Shown here: piece by piece, positions 36,899-48,175 of the stretch | How positions within the stretch are numbered: position 1 is the first letter of the stretch | Layout of the letters: each line of letters begins with the position of its first letter | From: Camarhynchus parvulus | Taxonomy: Eukaryota; Chordata; Aves; Passeriformes; Thraupidae | Length of the DNA: 64,000 bases | Direction: 5' to 3' | Assembly: GCF_901933205.1 (NCBI RefSeq) | Contig: NC_044571.1 | Location: forward strand, 12,726,420-12,790,419 | Notes under the pieces: generated by a model | Seen by the model: only the letters and a program-made list of their open reading frames with translations | Database searches by the model: none | What the model was told of the DNA's origin: nothing | Made by a program: the position numbers and the translations under genes

Positions 36899-37572
36899 TG
36901 TCCAAGGGTGACGTTATGATCCTTGCATCCCCATTTGTGTGTTCTTATGCTGGATATTACGTTCTGTGCCTTCAAGACTGGCTCTGAAGAACAAATGTTT
37001 TGTTTTGGGTTTTGTTATCAGCCGCTCCCCCGTGGCTGGTGGGACACAGAGACAGGGCAGTACATGGTGCTGCTTGTGCTTTTTGCTTTGCTTTTCACTT
37101 TGCTCTTGCTTCTGCTTTGCTCCTGCTTTGCTCTTGCTTTTTGCTTCTGCTCATTAGTTAGTTTAGCTAAGCAGTCCAAATTTTTCCCTGGACTGTTTTT
37201 CCTTTCCCTTTTTTGGGACCACTCAAACCTGCTCCAGACTGGGACCTGGGAAACACCGAGAGTTTGCACCTTGTGGCTGCAGCAGCTCCCCCAGCGCCAG
37301 AGGGACTGATAACAGAGCGACCACCCCAAGAGAGACTTTCTGAATTTGTCATTCTTTTCAGAGCAGTGAAAGAGTGATGTCATGTGGTATTGTTCATTTT
37401 GTGCGCTGGGGGTGCTGTGCCTGTTAAATAAGCAGTTTCTTTCCACTTCTCTCCGAGGAATCCTTCCCAAACCGGTTGGGGGGGGGGGGGGGGGGGGGGG
37501 GCCGATGTGGGTTTGCTTTCTGGAGGGGCCCCCTTTGGAGGTTTTCTCACAGATTTGCCCTAAACCAGGACA
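36899..37572 (-). mobile_element. Solo LTR, 674 bp, with perfect 5-bp TSD
   Basis: The LTR starts TGTCC and ends GGACA (perfect terminal inverted repeat) and is flanked by GCAGA on both sides (36894-36898 and 37573-37577). This restores an uninterrupted CR1 when removed. On the minus strand it begins TGTCCTGGTTTAGGGCAAAT, a start shared by passerine LTR families. It carries AGCAAAG/AGCAGAAGC pseudo-repeats (about 37070-37150) and a 24-base G run (on plus; C run on minus) at 37478-37501. A 5-bp duplication suits ERVL or some ERV1 elements; class is otherwise open. There is no internal region. A 275-codon plus frame starting at 37382 runs from the LTR into CR1 and is not a gene. Confidence 0.94.
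37478..37501 (+). repeat. G24 homopolymer within LTR
   Basis: Twenty-four consecutive G residues on the plus strand inside the solo LTR. Runs of this length are unstable, can form G-quadruplexes, and are often miscounted in assemblies. Family relatives carry a shorter and broken G/C-rich tract here (from memory), so expansion after insertion is likely. Confidence 0.9.
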
Positions 37573-38170
37573 GCAGAGTAGAGGGATCAATCCCCTCCCT
37601 CGATCTGGAGGTCATGACTGTTGTGATGAAGTCCAGGATGAGGTTGGATTTCTGGCCTGTGAGCTTTTACTGACAACTCAAACGGAGCTATGTGTTGATG
37701 AACAGCCTCAAACTCTTCTCCTCATTCAGCTTTACACCTGGCCCATACCTGTGATTGGGATTGCCCTGATCCATGTGCAGGACCTTGTACTTGGCCTTGT
37801 TGAATTCCATGAGGTTCACAGGAATCCCCCTCTCCAGCCTGTCCAGCCTCTGGACAGCATCCCTTCCAGCAGTGTGGTGACTGCACTGTACAGCGTGGTG
37901 TCACTTGCAAACATGCTGAGGGTACACTTGATCCCTCAGTCCACGAGGCCAAAAAAGCTGTTGCAATGTGCCAGTCCCAATACTGACACCTGGGGAATGC
38001 CACTTGTCACTGGTTTCCGCTTGGACATCAAGCCATTAACCACCTCTTTGAGTGGAGCCATCCTGATGAATTTTTATCAACAGAGTGGCCCACTCTTCAA
38101 GTCCATGTCTCTCCTGTTTAGAGACAAAGATGTCACTTGGTACAGCGACAAAGTCTTTACACTTTACAGA

Positions 38171-38870
38171 CCCATAGTTAGTAAAGTGAAATTGTTTCCT
38201 CAGCCCTAGAGGCGTTTTTCTCAAAAAATACTCCACAAAGAAACTGGATGCCTGAGTTGAACTATGATGTAGCTTTTAAATGGCTACATTTAGCTTGTAC
38301 GAAATCTTGTCCTTGTTCTGTGAAGCTTTGTTTTGACCTCTGTTTTTCTGTGAAGTTTCTTTCTGCTAAAGAAATAATATCTGTCTAGCCCAAATGTTTG
38401 TCTAGTCTAAAATCCAATCACTCTTCATGGTTGTTACGAGATCACTAACAGGGTAACTTCTGCTGTGCCTTCCTACCTTCTGTCAAATAACAGATTATGA
38501 ACTTCCTGTTCTGCAGACCATCAATGGCAGTGTCCATTTATACCTCGATGTTGAAACAAAACAGTAACAGAGAGATCCAAGAGAGAATTAGCATACTGTG
38601 AAAAAAAAAGGAGGTTTGTTCTAAATATGCACACCACATCCTTTAATTAAGTGTTAACTTTCTTTACAGCGAGAAGCTTCTTCCTTTTCCCTTTTTAGTA
38701 ACATTTGTTTCATGCCACTATTCAATTACATCTCCTGTAGGCTGAAATGTGGTTTTTTCCATGTAAAATCAGGTTGCACAGGTTTGACCATTCTACTTCC
38801 TTAGTCAAAATCTTAAAATATAGTCTTCTGATGATATAATTATAACTGCATACCTTATTCAAAATACAGG
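38171..38870. other. AT-rich non-coding DNA
   Basis: Flank between the composite CR1 and the older LINE remnant. No clear element, though its left edge may still hold degraded CR1 sequence. Confidence 0.4.
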
Positions 38871-39385
38871 AGTATTATGTCATACTAATGTTTTTCTTTA
38901 TGTGATCCATAATAATTCTCAGAATTCTATTTTCCATTTTTGTCTCTTCTAATCACAAAGATGATGTTTCATAAAAGTTACCTGCCATTGCATTTTTTTG
39001 TCTTTGCTAACTTCCTAATTTCTTTGAAGCCTGTCACTGTTTCTGAATACTTAACAATTTTCTCACCCAGCAGCGAAATGGCAAACAGATTGTATTGCTA
39101 CTGCTTGTATCAACTTTGAATTCTGACTGGCACTTTATCTCTCAGACATACTGCATTATCAAATCTTACTCTTGAGATTCAACTTTTCAAGAATATCTTC
39201 TGATCACCAGCAAACTTTTTATCTCACTTTCCAAACTTCTCCAAATCAATATGTTAAAAAGCTCTCCTCATACCACAGACTCATGCAAAGCCCTTCCTTC
39301 GGGCAAGATACTTGTTAATTATTTCCTCCCTTTTACCAATTAACAGATTATTAATCTACAAAGGGCTTTAAGAATATAAGAACTT
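38871..39385 (-). mobile_element. Ancient CR1-lineage LINE, RT region
   Basis: Decayed RT of an old LINE. The best part is 39200-39375. On the minus strand, a phase around 39290-39200 gives ELFNILI, corresponding to the conserved -LFNIFI- block. About 20 residues later comes KFAGDQ where RTs carry FADD. On the plus strand 'caccagcaaactttttatct', 'ttctccaaatcaatatgtt' and 'taccaattaacagattatta' fit the antisense of older CR1 families better than the young CR1 copies in this window. The part left of about 39190 is weaker. With 40330-40900 it may form one old element, since endonuclease-like sequence lies on the side expected for minus orientation. Confidence 0.55.
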
Positions 39386-39525
39386 CTTTCAATCAATTTT
39401 GAGGCAAATTTTTATTTTTGTAAACACTGTGCTGTTTATTTCCAAATAGGTAAGATTTTTATTTCCTGCTCTTAAAAAAAAAATTTCTTTGAGTTCTTCC
39501 TGAACAAATAGTATGACTTATTATC
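39386..39525. other. Flank of LTR insertion
   Basis: AT-rich sequence that is probably decayed LINE; nothing independent recognised. Confidence 0.35.
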
Positions 39526-40073
39526 TGTGGCTGTCGTTGCATTAATCAAAGGGACAGGACCACAATCAGACTAAGAACGATTTATTGCTTAGATAACATC
39601 AGTCTCAAAGGCCATGAGATTTATAAGACAGCAAGCAGTTGGCCATAGTCTAAGATGGTCACAGATTCTTCATTACAAGGCAAGATATAACTTTCTGACC
39701 CAATAGACCGATGCCACAGAGTTTATTTTGCTTTTCTGACCTATCACCTTTACTTCTTTCTACTGCAGTGCAGATACTTTTGTCCAATAAGGTCTTATTA
39801 CATGTACACACATATGTCTCTATTATAACATATAAGCTCTAAGTTTATTCTATACAGTCATATTACTACACTATAAAACCCTTCATCATCTTATCTAATA
39901 CAGTTTCTTCCTTACTTAAGGCATATTCTTACTTATAACTATGGAAATATAAATTTATTATTTTTCTGTTCAAAGTCTGTGTATCTTGCTTTCACATCAA
40001 TCTAGGCTTCTTCTAAGGCTGTAAATCAAACCCTCTTGTGTCAGTGAAGATTTCTATCTTTCCAATTTCCACG
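39526..40073 (-). mobile_element. Solo LTR, ERVK-like, 548 bp, with 6-bp TSD
   Basis: Bounded by ATTATC on both sides (39520-39525 and 40074-40079), an exact six-base target-site duplication. The element begins TGTGG and ends CCACG. The ancestral end was presumably CCACA, completing the inverted repeat, so one terminal base has changed. Orientation comes from the minus strand: a TATAAA (complement of 39620-39625) is followed by the poly(A) signal AATAAA (complement of 39581-39586) near the 3' end. It is AT-rich and would be missed by composition alone. No internal genes are present. I believe I recognise it as a songbird LTR family, but the boundaries rest on the duplication. Confidence 0.82.
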
Positions 40074-40329
40074 ATTATCTTGTAGCTCCTGATACCTTCT
40101 CTGAACTTCTGAAAAAAAGGAAATAGAAAACCTGAACAATACACTTTCCACTCCTCCCTGCAGTGGGAGATACTAATGTAATTAACAGTTCAGCATTTCT
40201 GATAATACACCAATATACCATTACTAGCTGTTGTAGGTGACTTCAGAAGGCATTGCCATGAGGAGACAGTGATTTCAGGCACAATCCAGGCAGAGTTTAA
40301 CCATACACCTGAGATGTAGAGAGCTGCAT
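40074..40329. other. Non-coding DNA
   Basis: Short stretch to the right of the LTR. Nothing recognised after the target-site copy. Confidence 0.4.
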
Positions 40330-40900
40330 GCTGGCATGACTGACTGCTGTAAACCTGAGCACATCTCCCATCATTTTTTCGTTGTTTTTTATTTTTTCCA
40401 GATGAAGGGTATGAATTTTTCCATTTTTCTTATTTAGTAAGAAAGAGGATTTTCTGAAAGCTTTCTTGCTTCTAATGACCTCTCTTGCCCTTATCATATT
40501 CCTTCTGGACTTCCTCAAGGCTTTGTTTGATAGGTGGTATACATTCTTCAGAACATCCAGAACAGTGTCTTTAAGTACTCTTCATTGTGTCTGCTGAGAT
40601 TTTACTCTTTTAGTTGCTCTTCTTTCAGAATTTGAAAAAATAAAATTTCCATATAGCTCTCCATTTTATAGCTTTCTTTCCCCTTTATACCATGACAGTT
40701 TTTTTTATCTTTCAGAGTATTAAAAAAAAAATTGTTGAAAACCTTTTGAAAAAGAACTGCATCATCCGAATACAGAAGACATCATATTTATCCATATATT
40801 TATTAGTTACAGTGTTTGTTGTGTTTTCTGTCAATTTGTCTGGTAGAAAGTCAAATTTTACTTGGCTTCAGTTCTTAATAACAGCTTAGACATCTGATAA
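40330..40900 (-). mobile_element. Possible ancient LINE, endonuclease/linker region
   Basis: The plus strand carries 'gataggtggtatacattct', 'cagtgtctttaagtactctt' and 'agattttactcttttagttg' in the order found in the antisense endonuclease-RT region of old amniote CR1-type LINEs. A minus frame of 73 codons (40297-40518) is rich in K and R, as is this linker. The match is by recollection of family consensus only. If right, it and the RT remnant at 38871-39385 are one element interrupted by the LTR. Confidence 0.35.
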
Positions 40901-41725
40901 AGAGCAATTCTTCCCTCTCCAGAACAACATTTTTATGGATTATTTCTGTTCGTGTCAGTATTCAATTTAGCCTTCAAAAGGAGACAAATCCATATAATAT
41001 ATTCCTGTTGACTTGTACTCTAAACTGAACTTTAAATCCATATCCTGATAATAGAAATGTTTGCAAGTTACAAACCATAAGTACACCCTTAACCTGCTCT
41101 TATGTTTCTTGTTTGTATTAAGCAATACTGATGGATCCAAAGCAGACTCAGAAGTAGTCCAGCCCCTCTGACCCCTAACATGTTTAGACACTGAGGTAAA
41201 AACCCTTTATCTTTTCATGATGATTTCTGCTGAATCAAAAAGTAATCATAACTCATTGGTCTGCACTTGTCTGAACACAATTTGAGCCAAAGCTGTCAGC
41301 TGCAGAATTAATTCTTGTTATTGGCCCATGCCTTGTCCACTCTACTCTCCCACTTCATAATTTCTTTTTCATAATCTCTAGTCACTTAAACCTGATTAAC
41401 CTCTAGTGACGCATTAAAGAATATACATGTTACTGTACTCTCATTCTGTCAGTTTGTACCAAAGAATTTTTTCACTTTCCACTGCTTGCTTTTCAAATAT
41501 CAAACTGTTATATAGCTTTATTAAAATATTAGTGCATTTTTAACTTTAATCCTTCTTTCAATGCAAGCATAAAAAATCCCAAGACCTTTGGTCACCAAAG
41601 AGCCTGGAGACAGTATGGTGCCCAACTATTGGTCTATTTTCCTCTTTAGGAAAAACACTTTAATTTCTATTCTGCTGCAGGAAAAGAATAACACTGAACA
41701 CTGAAACATTTCAAAACAGGGGAAG
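40901..41725. other. AT-rich non-coding DNA
   Basis: May extend the old LINE remnant, but no block is clear enough to assign. Confidence 0.4.
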
Positions 41726-42335
41726 ATTACGGAATCATAGTTCAGCTACACACGGAGGTTTTTTAGAGCCCTTGGCACTTCCCTAATTCAATGCCATGCT
41801 TAAAGCAGAGATGTCTCTGAATTCACCCCAAGATGCTCAGGGTTCTGAATAATGAAAATTTCCAAGGGTGAAGATTCCATAACCTCTTAAGAAACCTGTG
41901 TTAATACCAAGATATTCTTACAGTACTGGGTTTTGTTCCCCCTTATATCTTGTCATACGTTTCTCTGTTTCTATTTGTGACTAGTTTTCTCTTGCTTTCC
42001 CCCTGAGCACTTTGATACTAAGTCTACCTCAGTATCCTTGATAATCCCCTCAGAGACTGCAGCAGGTGTCTCTTAGCACCTCCACCTCTGCCCACAGACA
42101 GCCCCAGTTCTCTCCTCTCCAGTATGTCCCAGTCATGCCCGCTCAGCCCCCCCTTCACAGAGCAGGTTGCCCAAATCCTGACCATCTTGGTTGAGGGTCC
42201 CTCTCCATTGAACTCACCCAGGTCCCTCAGAATTGCCCCTGGAGGACCCAAAGCTGAGCACAGTGCTCCAGACACGGGAAGCACTGAGTAAAGGGGAGCA
42301 ACCACTTCCCTCAATCCCCACTGCACCACAGCTGT
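41726..42335 (-). mobile_element. CR1 LINE fragment, diverged
   Basis: Antisense CR1 with 3' end at left. 'ggaatcatagttcagctac', 'tttccaagggtgaagattcc' with 'ataacctcttaagaaacctg', and 'ttccccctta' plus 'tatcttgtc' are 3' UTR and late-ORF2 blocks. Then come 'ggacccaaagctgagcacag', 'tgctccagacacgggaagca' and 'gggagcaaccacttccctca', matching the 'cccagaactggacacagtactccag...ggagaatcacctccctc' region. Substitutions and small gaps are much more frequent than in the 8.1-kb or 49.4-kb copies, so this is an older CR1. Confidence 0.75.
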
Positions 42336-44288
42336 TACAGCACTGATGCAGTATGGTGTTTTCCTTCATCCACCAAATTTGCTTTTTCTCATAGAAATAG
42401 GAACTGTTTATGTAGATGAGAGTTTGCACACAGTTTCCACAATCTAGGATGGAGCAGTATTAACACTGCTGATGTATTCATGGTTATTTTAAAAATTACT
42501 TTAAAACCTGTTTTTCAGAACAGAATGTTGTATCTCAGATTTTCTTAATAGTGGACTGACACCTACACTAAATCATATGTTAGGTTTATAAATCATGTAT
42601 CTCTAGAAATCATTTAACTAATTTCTAAGTTATGAACATGAATTATAACTTTGTTACTCATTTATACATAGCTTGATGGTTTCCATAAATCATACAACCT
42701 GATTGTGAAAAGTATTGAATGATTAATAATAGTGCTACATTAATTTCAGATATGATGCAACTGTCTTTTGTTTTATGTAATAGATATCTTATGATGTTTT
42801 ATTGTGACTTATAAAGTTTACTTTCCCTTAAGTCATTAAAGTATTCTGCTTAAACCCAGATTTTTACACGGTAAAGCCTGATTTGCTGACCCATATTTGC
42901 CAAGAAAGCTGTTCTCACATCTCTAATCTGGTTTATAAGCAACATATTTTGCTTACTTCAGGTCCTAATAACAACAAAAGAAAAAGAATTACAGAAATAC
43001 CTAGGCATATATTAACTAAAATTAATTAAGTATTCCTAATATTTATTGATTTTTTCTGTCTGAAATAATGTCTGATTATATTATACCACATTGTGCCATA
43101 GCAGCTACATTGTGTGTGGATACAGCTTACACTGGCCTGCCAACTGAGACTGGTCTCGATTCCTTCTTCTGTTAATCAATTTATTATAAAATAGGTCAGA
43201 GTCTCAGTGATCAAAATGTATTATGGTATTGCAAGGTTTCAGTTTAATGGTTTACAGTAATAAAAATTCTTAAAGTAGTGCATTTCCATTCCTTACCACC
43301 AATTCATTTGTTTTATCTATAGAATTTGGTGCATGTTTGTAGGTCCATATATGCACTTGAAAAGTCTTCTTGTTTATTTTTAAAAGAAAATAGAAAAAAA
43401 TTAACATTGAAACACGACGGTATAAAAATTTTTAACAAAATATACAACCTTGGAATTGTGTATATACGATGAAGTTTTAACATTTTATTAATTTGTTTCA
43501 TTCAGAAAATAAACCTCTAAATACTTATGTATTTTAAGGTTCCATTTAAGATTTGCAATTTTCTGAAACTCAAACAATTTTTGCCTTTTTAAAAACAGTA
43601 ATAAACTGTATCTATCTAGAGCTAGTAATGTCTTTGACACTCTCCTTGGTTTTGCTTGAACTCAATGCCAACAAATGTGGCAGCTCTGCAAATGTTTAAA
43701 AGGCAAACATCATTTGTAAGTAAATAAACCTGCTACATAGAATTTTAAGGTTTTTTCAAAATCTTATACAGGCCTTTTTGAAGCATTCTTTAGTTTAATC
43801 CTTAAGTTCACTGTACTTGTAGAAGCCTCTAAGTGTGTAAGAAGCACAAACACAGCTAAGTTAATGAAATTATTTAAAAAACATTTAGCTTGTAAATCTC
43901 AAACAAAATATTCCATGCAAGTATAAGATCAAATTTATTCCAGCCATGCTGTTCACATAATCAAAAAGTTTCTGCTGTATCTAAAACTACTAAATTTTTT
44001 GCATCTCTGTAAAGATTTTCCAGTGCTGAAGTCTGCAATAAATTTTATCCATTTTCTAGGAGCATAAATAAGTAATATCACAACTATTTTAACAATGAGA
44101 AAATATAAAAAAAATCAGATTTCTCAGCATACCTTACTTTATTATGTAAACATCAAAACAGTGGTTTAGATTAAAAAAAACCTATTGGTGTGCATTTTTC
44201 AATTTATTTTAACATCTACCCACAGTCTAATGTTTTATAACAGAAAATTCAGTTATGTAAAGTAAACATTTGCTGCAATAAACAATAG
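42336..44288. other. AT-rich unique non-coding DNA
   Basis: Very AT-rich and non-repetitive. No gene, transposon or structured repeat recognised. Confidence 0.5.
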
Positions 44289-45011
44289 TGGGTGCAGCCC
44301 AAAAAACACATCTTTGCTCCTGCTAGGAAATGGACCTGACAGTGCAGGGTCTCAGGACCTGTCTGAGCTTGCCAAAACAAAACCTGAGCTGGTTTTCACT
44401 TGTTTTAGGAACTGGTTAGTGGGCAGTTGACTGCTGTCCAGGCTGGGTTAGTTTAAGCTCTACAACTGCAAGATTCAAGAAAGTTCTCAAGAACTCTGCT
44501 CACCACTGTGTGACAGACTGTGTTAGCAGATGCTGGGGGAAACCCTGAAACTTTTCATCTTTATCTGGAACGACTGAGAAGAAGGCAGTGTGTGAGAGGA
44601 AAGTAGTTCAAACTAAACCCAAGAGGACTTAAGACTGAGGAAAGGGAGGAACACCCCTAAGAATACCCCTAAGAATACCCATGCCACTTGTCAGAGACCT
44701 CCTAATGGATATTGATAACTCTTCAGGAACATCTCTTCCCTTTTGAGGAACCTGTGTATTTTTTGAGGACTGAAGGTCCACCTTTGGTCCCTGAGGAGTC
44801 CATGAAGGGTGAAGACAACACCTGAGAGGAGGGGCAGATACCAGTTTTTTCTGTATATCAATTACAGCTGTTTGGTGAGTGAGGCTATTTCTGTATGAAT
44901 GGATTGATTTGGACTATCAAACTGCTAAAATATCAGTTGAACTAACAATAGCCTTGGCTCCCATATGTTTATTGTGTTTTTTCTTTGGCCCATAACATCA
45001 TTTGGCATGTA
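44289..45011 (+). mobile_element. Probable degraded LTR
   Basis: A block unlike its AT-rich flanks. Its right part ('ctgtttggtgagtgaggcta', 'caaactgctaaaatatcagt', 'atgtttattgtgttttttct', 'ggcatgtaaca') has the layout of an LTR R-U5 end, with a poly(A)-like region, a GT-rich stretch and a CA end. The left part includes 'ctggggg' and 'gaaacttttcatctttatct', which I associate with a songbird LTR. I found no convincing target-site duplication, and the left boundary is a guess from composition. An 11-bp doublet (CCCCTAAGAAT) lies at about 44653-44677. Confidence 0.4.
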
Positions 45012-45404
45012 ACATATGCAGTCACACTGCAATCCTACATTCATGCACCTTTTCCACCAGATGGGGGACATCATGTGCTTGCAAGGCTCCAACAGACTGG
45101 GTTCTGCTGGGATCATCCATGTGGTGGGGTTCCCAGTATAACAGTGACATCCACAGAAGTAAGGGAACCAGGGGCTTTCTTCATGCTTCTAAGAACAGAA
45201 GATTCTACATCTCATGTATGCAGTGATTTAAAATATTAGTTGGTCAAATAATATTTAAAAACTGTACTTTGATATACATAATTAATTAAAAATATACTTA
45301 TCCACTCTAAATATGTTGATAATACATTAATTCATCCATCACCTTATAATGCAAAAGTCTAATATTCATAAATTAAATAGCAACATTTTCAGGCTGTGAG
45401 ATGT
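45012..45404. other. Non-coding DNA
   Basis: The first 200 bases are of balanced composition and unrecognised; the remainder is AT-rich. Confidence 0.4.
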
Positions 45405-45560
45405 TGCACTGTGGATCCCAGGACTGGATACAATACTCCAGGTGAAGTCTCATAAGAGCAGGGTAGAGAAGGAGAATCACCTTCCTCAACTCCTTGGCCC
45501 TGCTTGTTTTTAAACAGTAATACAAGATTTTGTCAACCTCACTGAATTGGCTTTGATGCA
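45405..45560 (-). mobile_element. CR1 LINE internal fragment
   Basis: 'ggatcccaggactggataca', 'atactccaggtgaagtctca', 'agagcagggtagagaagga' and 'gaatcaccttcctcaactcc' form the antisense of the late-ORF2 CR1 block. Both ends are truncated and no 3' UTR is present. Confidence 0.85.
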
Positions 45561-48064
45561 ATTGTCTCTACTCACTACAACACATCAGTGTGAGAGTACT
45601 TGTAAGAAAAATCAGAAGGTTATCCCTCTATTCAGCTTGTCCCTCAGGTTCAGGACTTGCAGATGTACATTTTCCAGTTCCTAAAAAAAGCAAGGTTCAG
45701 TTACTTATGTACTGTTGTTTTCTCATGCAGCTCATAAAAAAAAAAAAAGTCAGCACTTTAGAGGGGCTAAAGGCAGGAAAAAGAAAATCAAAGTGTGTCC
45801 CTTGCCAAGGTGGACAACACACAAGAACAGGAATCTTAACTTTCTCTTTAAGAACTGTTATCAGCTGCGTCTAATTATTGGATCAAGACCTATAGACAGA
45901 ACAGGTATTAGCATTTCTAATGCAGTAATCTCATATTTTATCATGGTATGTCAGCAGCCTGCCAACTATGAACCCTAGACCAAGCCCACAGAATCCTAGA
46001 TATGAGTCTCACCGAATCCACTAAAACACTTATTTAATTTAGGTATGGTTTGGTTTGGTTTGATTTGGTTTGGTTTTTTGCCAGGTAAGAGGTTAGAAGA
46101 GATTCCTCAAGATCCTTCCTGCACCAAATTCATTCTACTGATGAATAGCGCTCTGCCTAGAAGGTTTTAATACTTGAATCAACAAGTTACTAAGTGACAC
46201 AAGCATAAACACCTTGCAAGCCACACCTATTACCATATCAGGTGAGAAAGTCTTCAATGCATTAGCATTCTCCTCACTCGGTTTTGAAAATCTGGCACTG
46301 ACCCCAATCTGATCAGTAATCAAAGGGCACCCTGATCTTGACTGAAAGTGGGAGCACTAAACAAACATAATTCACAAATATTTTAGGGCATGAGATGAGT
46401 TCTAAATTTTCTGTTCTAAGACAAAAAAGAAGGTAAAGGTCAAATGGCCCTTTTTGTGTGATGCATTCTCAAGACAAAATACTCTTCCCAAAGCAACAGA
46501 GGTCAAACAGGAATATTAACTAGATTTATATTGCATACAGGATGGATATGGTGATTTGTGAAAGATTCTATTACAAACAGAATGTTTCTTTCTATAGTAA
46601 TGAACCTGACCTGACAGTCATAATACTGAGGAAATTTATTGATGAACTGAACTGCTGTTTTCTTATACATGAATGCTGCACAGTAATACACCAGCCTTTC
46701 AAGAAGAAAATTATAGTTGCATCAGTAAACATCTGTTATATGTTTTTGGGTGTTTTTTTTTTTATTTCAAGGCAATTTGTATTGTTAAAATAACACACTA
46801 GTTTGTTTTCTTGCACAACCTACTCCCATACATGCACTGGTATCACAATCTTAAATAGTTCTAATACCAAGCTTGCTTTTTGAAACATTCATTGTAAAAA
46901 CATGCAATTTCCTTATGATTATTTTTTTCAATATGCCAGATTAAAAATTACTATCTTCTTCTCAACATCCAGGAAAACTAAGAGAAGAGAGAATTGACTT
47001 GACTTATGAATAAATAATAAATTTTAAAAATGTCTTGTTCTTTAAGCCTGACATTTCAGAACTGTTAGACTGTAGCCTGAAGGCATATGTAAAGCATAAT
47101 ATGGGGTGATGTACATCTGTCTAAACAGGCAGCAATCTGGCCATACTGGTGCTCAAGGTCAAGGCACTTCTGCTTTGCCCACAAAAAGTAAAATGCATCA
47201 GGAGGGCAACAAAGGTGAAGGTTATTTTACTTTCAGCACCACCACCTTAAGACAAAGCAGTGTTTTGCTGCATCTTGTTCAGCAGAGTTGTGACCTGAAA
47301 TGTCAGTGTTGAAGAGAACATAGAAGTATAGCTCCTTTTTTTTTTCCCCCTTGGTTGTTTTTTTCTGGTTTTGTTTAGTTGGGTTTGGGGTTTTTTTTCT
47401 TAATTAAGGGAAAGCTCCATATTGCATGTTTTCAGTAGTGTTTTTGAATTATCTTTAGATTCCATAATTTTTTAATATTGTGAAAATGAAATACTTTTAA
47501 TAATTAATTTTTCTATATGTCTCTGTACACTACACTATGTCTAGTACTAATGTATTCTAGTACTACTTTATCTACACTGGGGGTTGTTGGAGACTTTCAA
47601 CAGGTGACATACAGGCCATGCTTGGTTTTGTGCCTGCCCCACCAAATGTCCTGATTTCCTCTCCTAGGTGTCCTACCCCAGTAATCTTCCAGGCTGGGAA
47701 AGCGGGGAAGCTGGATTACACAGCAAATTGGACTTCAGCTGGCCCACAGCTCTGGGCCAGTTTCTTACCAGCTGCATCATTATCCTTCAGAAACAGTTCC
47801 AGATTCAGGCTACTTTAAGGTCTCACTCCTCAAAAATTATGGGATTTGATACTCTCAATGGTTTAAAGACTGCCATGAAATTTTGTCACACAGCAGCAAT
47901 GCAGAAAGGCAAATTGAGTTCTAATAAAATGATATCTCTTTTTTGACTCGCTTAACTTCAGCTGTCATTACATTTACATTTAAGATTGAATACAAATTTG
48001 GAACGGTTGATTACAGAATTTCACGTGGCTTGAGGGCACATTTCTGTAAAACCATCAAATTTTA
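45561..48064. other. AT-rich unique non-coding DNA, 2.5 kb
   Basis: Includes a short (GGTTT)n-like patch at about 46042-46076 and a T-rich tract at about 47335-47400. A block of more balanced composition at about 47590-47830 is unrecognised. Confidence 0.5.
46042..46076. repeat. Short (GGTTT)n simple repeat
   Basis: About seven imperfect units of TGGTT/TTGGT on the plus strand, with one A substitution. Confidence 0.8.
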
Positions 48065-48175
48065 TAGTCATAGAATGGTTTGGGTTGGAAGGCACCTTAA
48101 ATGCTACCAACTTCTAATCTTCCAGTCATGGCCAGGACACCCAGACCAGGTTTCTCAAAACCACATCCACATTTA
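48065..48175 (-). mobile_element. CR1 LINE 3' terminus
   Basis: 'tagtcatagaatggtttggg', 'ttggaaggcaccttaaatgc' and 'caggacacccagaccaggtt' are the reverse complement of the CR1 3' UTR end. Only about 110 bp survive. Confidence 0.9.

Larger units (their letters stand above)
36011..38170 (-). mobile_element. CR1 LINE split by two nested LTRs
   Basis: Antisense CR1 whose three parts (36011-36138, 36524-36898 and 37573-38170) join into one collinear copy of about 1.1 kb. At left is the 3' end ('atcatagaatgatttgtg', 'ttccaacctcccactagacc'). The middle part has 'cctcaccaccctcacagtaa' and 'aggctgctatatggtctcc'. At right is reverse transcriptase. On the minus strand the RT reads GIPQVSVLG where the family has VPQGSVLG, and the catalytic FADD block is FASD (about 37903-37914). 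Both are changes expected to inactivate it. Flanking CR1 sequence continues exactly across each LTR, which shows that both LTRs arrived after the CR1. The right end of homology (about 38165-38185) is blurred. Confidence 0.93.

Noticed and set aside
37382..38209. 275-codon plus frame, the longest in the window
   Set aside because: It begins in a solo LTR, crosses the G24 run (a polyglycine stretch) and continues antisense through CR1 reverse transcriptase. It is therefore not a gene.
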